Part shown: in pieces, positions 56,916 through 64,000 of the stretch
How the letters are laid out: every line of letters starts with the position of its first letter
Numbering within the stretch: position 1 is the stretch's first letter
Virus record (IMG/VR): IMGVR_UViG_3300042965_000128
Location: 1 to 64,000 of that record
Reading direction: 5' to 3' (one strand)
Source: a virus
DNA: 64,000 bases
The notes under the pieces: model-generated
Databases searched by the model: none
What the model was told of the DNA's origin: nothing
The model's input: only the letters and a program-made list of their open reading frames with translations
Position numbers and translations under genes: made by a program

Positions 56916-57856
56916 GGTTGGATATTTTGAAAATAAAGCGTGTAGACGTTGAAAAGCTTGTGATGGAGGGTGAATCTTTGAGCACGGGGACATATTACAG
57001 GAATATTTTTATAACGTCGCCTTCCGGTACGCTTTTTGTTCCGAAGCCTTTTGACCCTGAGGGTATGCAGAAGCTAGGTGAGGGTCAACTGGCTGTGGTG
57101 TTGTTTGACGATAATGAGCGACCATTCTGTGTGGGGTATGTGGAGATTAATTTTCCACAGAAGCTCGCTGAGTATTTGGAGCGTAAGGTTCAGCCTGGAG
57201 AGCAATTGATTAAGAATCCAGCCGGGCAGGAGCTATATTTTGACAGGCTTGGTAGTATCAAATTGATACGGAATAGGGATGGTTTTGAGTATGATGCTGG
57301 TGAGCGTAAGTTAAGTTTTATGGGGCAGTTGTGTAGTTTTGTTATTCAGGGATTTGAGATGGTGTTTGGATTGGTGCGGCGTGGTATGATAGGTTTGATA
57401 GAGTTAGGAGATCTTGCGCATGAATTTGTTTTGCGTATTACGCGAAAGTTAACGGGTTTGAGGGTGGTTGAACTTTCGCTTGGTGATTTGTTTGATGAGT
57501 TAGGTATTCCGATTTTGGGTTTGAGGTCTCGTGCGAGGGCATTGTTGAAGGTTTTTAATGATGCTGGTATATCGGTTTCGGAAATATCTATTGATTCGCT
57601 TGGAAATATAAAATTTAAGTTTAGTGAGGTTGGTGGAGAATTCATGAATGCGGAGTTGCAGGGTTTAAAGGCGGAATTGAAGGTGATGGAGTTTGACATA
57701 GGGCAAACGCCTAAAAAGGAGAAGGTTCTTTTAGGTGAGACTTTTTATAACCTTTTTGTGAACCATGTTCATTCTACGCCCATGGGGCCGTCGTCTCCGC
57801 CGACTGTGGTATTGCCGAATGAAGTGGTATTGTCAAAGACAACTAAAACCGATTAA
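56912..57856 (+). CDS. Baseplate spike / gpV-like assembly protein
   Basis: 314 residues. An OB-fold-like domain (about 25-95) contains GEGQLAVVLFDDNERPFCVGYVE, then a helical and beta middle. The end NHVHSTPMGPSSPPT is the hallmark of gpV-type spike proteins (HxH, Pro/Gly-rich). The protein would form the membrane-piercing tip or its holder. It overlaps the hub gene by 4 nt. Confidence 0.72.
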   Translation: MRLDILKIKRVDVEKLVMEGESLSTGTYYRNIFITSPSGTLFVPKPFDPEGMQKLGEGQLAVVLFDDNERPFCVGYVEINFPQKLAEYLERKVQPGEQLIKNPAGQELYFDRLGSIKLIRNRDGFEYDAGERKLSFMGQLCSFVIQGFEMVFGLVRRGMIGLIELGDLAHEFVLRITRKLTGLRVVELSLGDLFDELGIPILGLRSRARALLKVFNDAGISVSEISIDSLGNIKFKFSEVGGEFMNAELQGLKAELKVMEFDIGQTPKKEKVLLGETFYNLFVNHVHSTPMGPSSPPTVVLPNEVVLSKTTKTD

Positions 57857-57866
57857 GGAGGAGGAG

Positions 57867-58127
57867 ATGTTGAGTAAGGATGGTTTAAAGGCGGTTTTGC
57901 TTGAGAAGCTTGAGTCGATGGGTTTTCCACGAACGTATGAGGTGCAGGGTAAGGTTCAGGATACTGGTTTGGAGAAGTTGTGTGATGCTATTGCTTCTGC
58001 GGTTGTGGAGTATATAACGGCGAATGCGGAGGTTCATATTCCTACCGGGACGGTTGTGGTTTCGGTGTCTGGGACTGGTGTTGTTTATACGGTGAATCCT
58101 GCTGATATTGTTTTGAAGGTGGTGTGA
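57867..58127 (+). CDS. Small baseplate-region protein, 86 aa
   Basis: ATG 57867 is chosen because AAGGAGGAGGAG lies just upstream; earlier in-frame codons overlap the spike gene. A helical first half and a beta-rich, Val/Thr end (VHIPTGTVVVSVSGTGVVYTVN). Such small proteins often sit between spike and wedge genes. No family is assigned. Confidence 0.6.
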   Translation: MLSKDGLKAVLLEKLESMGFPRTYEVQGKVQDTGLEKLCDAIASAVVEYITANAEVHIPTGTVVVSVSGTGVVYTVNPADIVLKVV

Positions 58128-58128
58128 A

Positions 58129-58776
58129 ATGCCTGAGATCTGGATGCCGGGGAAGCCTGTATTGCCGACGAAGGAATTTAGGGTCAGGTTACCTGATGGT
58201 AAGGAGGCTGTATTTGCGGGTGCAGAGTGTTTGGCTGACTGGATTGCTTATGTTCTTTGTAGGGCGTTTGGTAAGGATGTTGTTCCTATAACTTATCGGT
58301 CGCTTGATGTTTTGGAAAAGGTGATGATGGCTTATTATGCGTCGGGAAATATAACCGCTATAGTGACTGCGCTTGGTGCAATACCCGGGCTGGAGATGCT
58401 GGAGCGGTATTATAATTTAGTGCTGGAATATGAGCGTATGGCATTGAATATTTATGGGTCTTATGTGAAGTTATTGCAGAGTGCGGTTGAAGATTTTGTT
58501 CAGGTGGTAACGGGGAAATGGCCAGAATTTTTGAAGGAGAATCCGTGGGTGATACAGTGTTCTGGTGTGCAGATGATATTTGAGTTGATAGAGGTGTGGA
58601 CAAACTGGTTGGTGAGTTATGTTGAGGGCTGGGTTTTTACATATAAGCGTGCGTTGAGGTGGTTGGAGCAGCTGGGGGTGCCCTCTATTGTGAATCATCG
58701 TTATTTCACGACGGCGTTGATGGCAATTCGGTATGCGAAAGCGGTTTTACAGCAGGTTTGTCCTGATAAAATATAG
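58129..58776 (+). CDS. Baseplate-region helical protein, 215 aa
   Basis: ATG 58129, one base after the previous stop. Mostly long helices, rich in Tyr/Trp/Val, with an EVWTNWLVSYVEGWVFTYK stretch that is hydrophobic but amphipathic. No family is recognised. Position between spike and gp25-like genes suggests a baseplate component. Confidence 0.5.
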   Translation: MPEIWMPGKPVLPTKEFRVRLPDGKEAVFAGAECLADWIAYVLCRAFGKDVVPITYRSLDVLEKVMMAYYASGNITAIVTALGAIPGLEMLERYYNLVLEYERMALNIYGSYVKLLQSAVEDFVQVVTGKWPEFLKENPWVIQCSGVQMIFELIEVWTNWLVSYVEGWVFTYKRALRWLEQLGVPSIVNHRYFTTALMAIRYAKAVLQQVCPDKI

Positions 58777-58785
58777 GGTGTGGTG

Positions 58786-59478
58786 ATGGATATAGTGGGT
58801 TTGAATGATGTGCGTGTGACGCGTTCGGCACAGGGTTATGACCTCGTTTTGGATGCGAGTGGGCGATTGGGCATTGTTAGAGGGGCGGATAAGCTGATTG
58901 TGCAGGTGTTACGTGCAATTTATAATAGTGAGGTATTAGGTGCGGTTATAAACATGCCTGTGGATTACTTTAGGCGTGACATATTTTATGAAGCGCTTGA
59001 GCGGTTGCGTCGTGTGCAGGTTTTGAAAACGCATGATGAGGAGCCTGACATTAAGGGTTTTAATGTGTATGTATCGGAGGATGGTGTATCTTTCAGGAGA
59101 TTGAATTTGGTGCCGCTTCTCGATGAGTTTGTTTTTGAGGTGGAGAATGAGATTGAGTTGTTTTTCAGGATAGAGGTTGAGTTTAGGGATGGGAGTGCTT
59201 CTTTTTATACAGCGATTAAGGCGAGGGCTACTGAAGATTATAGGAGGCAACGGATGGTTATAACTGACAGGTGGGTTATGCGTGAAGGTAATGGTTTAAT
59301 TCTGTTTAGGTTTAAGCAGAAACGGTTTTTTGTTGCGGATGAGTTGATGCAGGCGGTTGAGTCTATAGTGGTGGGTGGTGGTGATGACCCTCGTGCTCTG
59401 AATGTTGTGGTGAAGATTCGTTCCTTGGGGCATTCGTTACCACAGATTTCGTTGGAATTACAGCGGTTATTACCTTAG
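58786..59478 (+). CDS. gp25/gpW-like baseplate wedge protein
   Basis: 230 residues from ATG 58786; two upstream GTG codons are possible. The first 60 residues follow the gp25-like plan: YDLVLDASGRLGIVRGADKLIVQVLRAIYN. The remainder is beta-rich, then ends with a helix. It lies directly before baseplate J, its usual place. The extra length suggests a fused domain. Confidence 0.58.
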   Translation: MDIVGLNDVRVTRSAQGYDLVLDASGRLGIVRGADKLIVQVLRAIYNSEVLGAVINMPVDYFRRDIFYEALERLRRVQVLKTHDEEPDIKGFNVYVSEDGVSFRRLNLVPLLDEFVFEVENEIELFFRIEVEFRDGSASFYTAIKARATEDYRRQRMVITDRWVMREGNGLILFRFKQKRFFVADELMQAVESIVVGGGDDPRALNVVVKIRSLGHSLPQISLELQRLLP

Positions 59479-59492
59479 TGAGGAGGTGAGGT

Positions 59493-60878
59493 ATGGAGAT
59501 AAGGACGCTTGAGAGCATATTGAGTGATTTGAGGAGGTTGGCGAGGATTTATTATCCCGAGTTTGATACTGGTGAGGGTGCGGTTCTCAATGATTTGCTT
59601 TTCAGGATTCATGCTTATGCCGGGCAATTGTTTCTTGCAGAGATGTCTAAGATTTTGGCACAGATGATGGTAAGTGAGCTGGAAGGCGGTGCGCTGGATG
59701 AGGAGGCGCAGAAGTATGGGTTGGAGCGTAAGCCTGGATTGAAGGCGAAGGGTAAGGTTGTTTTTTACGCTTATGCTCCTCCGCCACCTGCGGGTGTGCG
59801 TATTCCTGCGGGGACACGGGTTTCAACGCGGTTCGGGGTTGGTCAATACTCGTTTGTGACCACGCGGGAGGAAATTTTGATGCCGAGTGATTATGTTATG
59901 GATAGGAGGAGGTATGAGGTGGAGGTTCCGGTTGAAGCGGTTGAGGAAGGCAGAGATTATAATGTTGGTGTTGGTATGATAAGGACTATTGATGTTCCGG
60001 TTGCGGGTATTGATGGTGTTGTTAATTTTGAGCCTGTTGTGGGAGGCACGGATGCTGAGGATGATGCTGAGTTCAGAGATAGGTTATTGCGGCGTATTCT
60101 CGGCAGGAATTTTGGTTCAGTCATAACTTATGAGAGTTTGATTAAGGATAATTTTGATGTGCAGGATGTTCGTGTTTTAGGTCCTGGTCATGAATTTTTC
60201 AGGTTAACTGGTCCGGATGCGGTTGTAATTTTTGAGGAGACGGCTGCGTATTCGGAGAATTTTGTTTATAATCAGGCGCTGAATCCTGAGAGGAGGTTTT
60301 ATTTGCAGAATCAGCCTGTTGTTGAGGTTGTGAGGGTTTTGGTGAATGGTGAGCCTATAGATGATTATGTTTTGGTGAAGGATATGGGTAGCACAAGGGA
60401 TTCAATCTTTGCGAGGGATTATGTGCAGGTTACACGGGCGCTCAGTGATGGGGATGCTGTTTCAATCATCTATAATGGTTCGCTTATAGGACGGATACAG
60501 GAATTTCTGGATAAGGATGATGTGCGTGTTCCTGCTCTGAATTTGTGGGTGCGGTTGGGAAGAAGATATAATGTGAATTTACGACTCCGTGTATCTTTTA
60601 AAAAGGGTTTTGATGTGGTGTCGGAGCGTATTAAAATAAGGGAAGCGTTGAGTTTAATGATGTTGACCTATGATCTTGGTGAGCATATTGATAAGTCGGA
60701 TGTGGTATCGTGTGTGCAGAAGGGTTTTGCGGATGTTGTTATTAGTTCGGTGGATTGGGTTAAGGTAGAGTGGTGGGAGGGCAGGAGTTTGTATGATGAG
60801 GTTCTTGTTGAGGAGAATGAGCGGTTGATAGTTCCCTTTAATGGGTATGTGCGGTTGGGTAATATTGTATTCTTATGA
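59493..60878 (+). CDS. Baseplate J-like wedge protein
   Basis: 461 residues. The order of segments matches gpJ family proteins: an N-terminal helical part (TGEGAVLNDLLFRI), AGVRIPAGTRVSTR, GIDGVVNFEPVVGGTDAEDDAEFRDRLLR as the signature, and a C-terminal arm with LRLRVSFKKGFD. It forms the wedge with gp25-like and tail I proteins. ATG 59493 follows GAGGAGGTGAGGT. Confidence 0.85.
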   Translation: MEIRTLESILSDLRRLARIYYPEFDTGEGAVLNDLLFRIHAYAGQLFLAEMSKILAQMMVSELEGGALDEEAQKYGLERKPGLKAKGKVVFYAYAPPPPAGVRIPAGTRVSTRFGVGQYSFVTTREEILMPSDYVMDRRRYEVEVPVEAVEEGRDYNVGVGMIRTIDVPVAGIDGVVNFEPVVGGTDAEDDAEFRDRLLRRILGRNFGSVITYESLIKDNFDVQDVRVLGPGHEFFRLTGPDAVVIFEETAAYSENFVYNQALNPERRFYLQNQPVVEVVRVLVNGEPIDDYVLVKDMGSTRDSIFARDYVQVTRALSDGDAVSIIYNGSLIGRIQEFLDKDDVRVPALNLWVRLGRRYNVNLRLRVSFKKGFDVVSERIKIREALSLMMLTYDLGEHIDKSDVVSCVQKGFADVVISSVDWVKVEWWEGRSLYDEVLVEENERLIVPFNGYVRLGNIVFL

Positions 60879-60888
60879 GGGATGAGTT

Positions 60889-61926
60889 ATGGCGGATTTA
60901 GATATTAAGGAGGCGCTTGATAAGGTTTTTTGGGATTTGAGTGAAGGCACGGTGGTGTCGCGTGTTTTGGATCTTTTGCAGAAGGGTGTGTATGCACCTA
61001 TTTATGATGACATTTCACGTTTGTATAGGATGTGGTTTCCTCACAAGGCGGAGGATCTCGCAGTTTTTGGAGGCATGTTTAATGTTGCGAATAGGACCGC
61101 TGCGTTTAGTGATTTATTCAGAAGTTTTGAGGTTTATAGGATGAAGGTGCTGGGTTTATGGCTTGCTTCGGTTCATGCGCCGACTTTGCGGGGATTGAAT
61201 TTTATAGGTGGTGCTTTTACAGCGCAACCGATTTTTGTTGAGCGTATTGAGGATGTGTTTGAGGCGGCGTGGTGGTTAGGTGTTTATGAAAATGATATGC
61301 CTAAGGGTTCGTTTTTAGATGGTACGGTTGTGGGGGTTGAGCCATGGTATTTGGATCCGATTTATAAGGAGCCTCGCACCTGGCTTCGTTCGGTGTTTGA
61401 TATGTCTACATGTTTTGTGATTGAGGTTTTTGGTGATAAGGCGAGTGGTGATTTGATATGGAATGATGAGGAGAGGGAGGAATTTGAGTATTGGCTTAGG
61501 CGATTTTTGCCGCCGGTTAAGGTTTATGTCAAGTATTTTGAAAATAGAGAGCCTAATTTGCCTAATAGATACTATCTGTGGGGACTGGGTTATGGTGGAT
61601 CGTTTGCTTTGCATAATATGGAGAGGGTTGCTGATATTTTTTATGTGCTTACTGGTGATGCGGTTCGTGAGGGAAGTGCGAGTTTAGAGACGGAGTTTAG
61701 GGATGTGGAGGATGGGGTGTATGTTTTTTCGATTTTTGATTTTATTTTGTCGGATGTGATGGAGCGACGTATTTTTTATGATACGGGTAGTGGATGGGTG
61801 GAGGTGAAACCTTTTGGTATGATTGTGGTTTCGAATGGTCAGGTGCGTTTTAAGGTGGAGGTTAGTAAAATTTCAAGTATTGAGAATTATAGATTTATAT
61901 CAATGATGGTTAAAGCGAAAGGATAG
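60889..61926 (+). CDS. Tail protein I-like wedge protein
   Basis: 345 residues. It follows baseplate J as tail protein I does in P2-like phages, with helical N-terminal segments (DDISRLYRMWFPHKAEDL) and a WLRRFLPPVKVYVKYFE segment typical of the family. A C-terminal extension of about 90 residues is beta-rich. ATG 60889. Family assignment is mostly by position. Confidence 0.58.
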   Translation: MADLDIKEALDKVFWDLSEGTVVSRVLDLLQKGVYAPIYDDISRLYRMWFPHKAEDLAVFGGMFNVANRTAAFSDLFRSFEVYRMKVLGLWLASVHAPTLRGLNFIGGAFTAQPIFVERIEDVFEAAWWLGVYENDMPKGSFLDGTVVGVEPWYLDPIYKEPRTWLRSVFDMSTCFVIEVFGDKASGDLIWNDEEREEFEYWLRRFLPPVKVYVKYFENREPNLPNRYYLWGLGYGGSFALHNMERVADIFYVLTGDAVREGSASLETEFRDVEDGVYVFSIFDFILSDVMERRIFYDTGSGWVEVKPFGMIVVSNGQVRFKVEVSKISSIENYRFISMMVKAKG

Positions 61927-61938
61927 GAGGTGATAAGG

Positions 61939-64000
61939 ATGAAGAGGTCACGTTATTTTGATGATATGCTTGTTTCGGCGCTTCAATTGAATTATGGTGA
62001 GCAGACTAAGGTTGAGGGTATATTGGAGCGTATTCGTGCGGTTATACAGCGTGGTAGGGTTAGTGGATTGGGATTAGCGTCGGCGCCCGGGAATTTGCTT
62101 GTGATACAGCCTGGTGAGGGGTATACGATGCTCGGTGAGCGGATTTATGTTGAGTCGGAATATACTGTGGCACCGCCTGCTCCACCAAGCGGAGAGAAGT
62201 TTTATTATGTGTACTTGAAGTATAAGGAGGAGGTGGTCAGCGGGACTGAAGCGCCGTTATATGGTGGGGGTACGACTGAGCCGACTGAGATCAAGGATTC
62301 GTTCGAGGTGGTTTTTTCTGAAACAATTGAGAGCAATCCTACGGATAAGATACTTATAGGTAGGATTAAAGTTAATTCGAGCGGTGCGATTCTGGAAATT
62401 AAGGATTATAGGGTTGATTTCCTTAGGTCGCGATTGTCGGTGTCGCAACCTTCACTTATTACGGGTGTGTTTGTTGTGGATGCTGGTTCGCAGATAAGTT
62501 CTGGGACTGGAAGGTTGGAGCTGAGCAGGGATAGTACTGGATATAGATTTCGTTGGAAACGTCCTGGTGGTGAGTGGGGGAATTATAGTCCTTATTTGAC
62601 CAGTGATGGTATTTATAGAGTTGAGGGTGATATACCAGAAACATATTTGAGGGTTAATGTTATTGTTAGTTTGCTCCCTGCTTTGGATGTTGGTGGATCA
62701 ATGGTTGAGGATTTGGTTGTGTATGATATATATGATAGGGTTTCAGCGGGATACTTTGCGGATTTGTTTTCGGGAAAGGATTTAGCGCATAGGTTGATGC
62801 TCGGGAGTGGTATGGTCACGGAGCGGAACCCGCATGGGTTGACCCTTGCAGATTTAGGTGAGCGCGTGGAGGTGCTTTTGCCTGAGCGTGTTACGGGAAT
62901 ATGGAAACGCTCTAACAGGGATTTCTTAAAGGTTCAGAAGGTGAGTGGTTTGCCATCGGCGATACAGATAACGACTGCTGTGGGTGAGGATGCCTATTAT
63001 GTGCGTGGGCGGAGGTTGAATAATATTTCGCCAAGTTTGATTAATCTGAATGATATTTATGGTGGTGATGATGTTTATGAGATTATAGAGGTTTATGTGG
63101 ACGAGAATGGCACCACGAGGACCTCAAAGCGTATGGCATATAGGTCAGGGTTGCGGAATATCAGTAAGATGTATGTGTGTTATGTTGGGGATATACCCGC
63201 GGGTTCCTATGCGGTAGGATTTAAGATTGAGGGTGGGAAGAAGTATATATGTTTTAAGAGGAGTGCTGAGCCCACTGAGCGTGTGCAGTGGAAGGAGGTG
63301 GATGATAATACGGCGGGATATTTTGCATTGGTTAATTCAGATGGATATACGGTATTGGTGAATATTTTACCTCCGCCTAATGCATGGCCAGGTGGAGAGA
63401 CTTATGATGAGTTTGATGTATATGATTTAGTTGATGAATGGGTAAATTTGAAGTTAGCTTCGGTTGTGTTTGATGCAATAACACCCGAGGTCAAGGAGAT
63501 TTATGATATTCGCAGATTTGGAACTACGGGTATGCTTTTTGTGAATGAGGATGCTTTTTCGGATATTGATGCGTCGGTTGCGGAGGGATATCTTGAAGGG
63601 ATGTTTGCGAAGGCGATGACGGATGGTGTTTTGCAGGGGCTCAAGGCATGGAAGAAGAGTGATGATACGGTTGCAATAACTGGTGGGATGATTTTCCTGA
63701 AGGGTAGAAAGATTGAAATTAGTTATAATGAAGTGAGTGGATTTGGTTCTACATATCCGAATGGTTTGTGGTATGTTGGTATAAAGGAGAATGATAAGAC
63801 TGTGGGTGGTTTCGGATGGTTCGTTACGAATGATTTATCTAAATTTGAAAATCAGGTTGGTAGATATGATATGCCTGTTGGAGTTGTTTTAGTTTGCAGT
63901 GTGTATGTTGCGAGTAATGTTATACAATATGTTTTTGATGAGCGTAGGGCAGTTAGCTTCAGGTCTGGGTTTGGTTCACTGCCTCAACCCATAAGGGAAC
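61939..64000 (+). CDS. Large tail fibre or appendage protein (3' end outside window)
   Basis: At least 687 codons from ATG 61939 (TAGGAGGTGATAAGG), still open at the window end. Strand-rich throughout. The first 100 residues carry an LVIQPGEGYTMLGERIYVESE pattern as in DUF4815-type phage tail proteins, and TERNPHGLTLADLG (about 294-307) is the NPHG(L/M)T motif common in them. The section near the end (NVIQYVFDERRAV) repeats the same type. It probably builds a baseplate appendage that contacts the host. Confidence 0.68.
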   Translation, partial: MKRSRYFDDMLVSALQLNYGEQTKVEGILERIRAVIQRGRVSGLGLASAPGNLLVIQPGEGYTMLGERIYVESEYTVAPPAPPSGEKFYYVYLKYKEEVVSGTEAPLYGGGTTEPTEIKDSFEVVFSETIESNPTDKILIGRIKVNSSGAILEIKDYRVDFLRSRLSVSQPSLITGVFVVDAGSQISSGTGRLELSRDSTGYRFRWKRPGGEWGNYSPYLTSDGIYRVEGDIPETYLRVNVIVSLLPALDVGGSMVEDLVVYDIYDRVSAGYFADLFSGKDLAHRLMLGSGMVTERNPHGLTLADLGERVEVLLPERVTGIWKRSNRDFLKVQKVSGLPSAIQITTAVGEDAYYVRGRRLNNISPSLINLNDIYGGDDVYEIIEVYVDENGTTRTSKRMAYRSGLRNISKMYVCYVGDIPAGSYAVGFKIEGGKKYICFKRSAEPTERVQWKEVDDNTAGYFALVNSDGYTVLVNILPPPNAWPGGETYDEFDVYDLVDEWVNLKLASVVFDAITPEVKEIYDIRRFGTTGMLFVNEDAFSDIDASVAEGYLEGMFAKAMTDGVLQGLKAWKKSDDTVAITGGMIFLKGRKIEISYNEVSGFGSTYPNGLWYVGIKENDKTVGGFGWFVTNDLSKFENQVGRYDMPVGVVLVCSVYVASNVIQYVFDERRAVSFRSGFGSLPQPIRE

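Noticed and set aside
1-64000. tRNA genes
   Set aside because: No cloverleaf or T-loop signature outside coding sequence was seen; isolated GGTTCGA-like strings are inside clear genes.

Overview
The window is a continuous piece of a tailed-phage (or prophage) genome with contractile-tail (myovirus) morphology. Every convincing gene is on the + strand. The host is a bacterium: starts are preceded by strong AAGGAGGTG-type ribosome sites, and the clearest promoters are perfect or near-perfect sigma-70 sites (TTGACA, 17 bp, TATAAT). Many products are short, charged and coiled-coil rich, and a DUF1874 (AcrIII-1) ring nuclease is present; both would suit a thermophilic host, but that is inference. 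The coding strand is strikingly poor in C and rich in G and T. Portal and terminase genes were not found, so the genome continues beyond both ends.

Layout. 1-330: 3' end of a gene from outside the window plus GC-rich hairpins. 331-4659: an unknown gene and a 1038-residue type IIG-like restriction-modification enzyme. 4724-7885: a five-gene block of mostly unknown proteins behind a consensus promoter that appears to make a leaderless mRNA. 7949-15571: a second block behind an almost identical promoter. It opens with a MoxR-type AAA+ ATPase and a VWA/metallopeptidase-like partner, and continues into a tight array of small proteins falling into at least two paralogous families.

15747-29570: a host-interaction and lysis region. 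It holds a CBM-like adhesin, a beta-helix (tailspike-like) protein, a DUF1874 anti-CRISPR ring nuclease, three different wall hydrolases (permuted NlpC/P60, Amidase_3, lytic transglycosylase), an HExxH peptidase, several holin- or spanin-like membrane proteins, a frameshifted DNA methyltransferase and a decayed second one. Scattered through it, and again at 36894-38114, are about thirteen small helical-hairpin proteins that look like one diverged family.

29588-35381: a duplicated pair of unknown proteins, then a nucleic-acid-processing group: a stand-alone LigD-type 3'-phosphoesterase, a HAD phosphatase, a D12-class adenine methylase and a nucleotidyltransferase. 35386-36839: small structural-looking proteins.

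38300-64000: virion assembly in classical order: capsid protease, scaffold with an internal start, decoration-like protein, HK97-type major capsid protein, a very unusual repetitive protein, neck/connector genes, sheath, tube, two chaperone-like genes, tape measure, a duplicated tail pair, hub, spike, gp25-like protein, baseplate J, tail I and the start of a long fibre/appendage gene that runs off the window.
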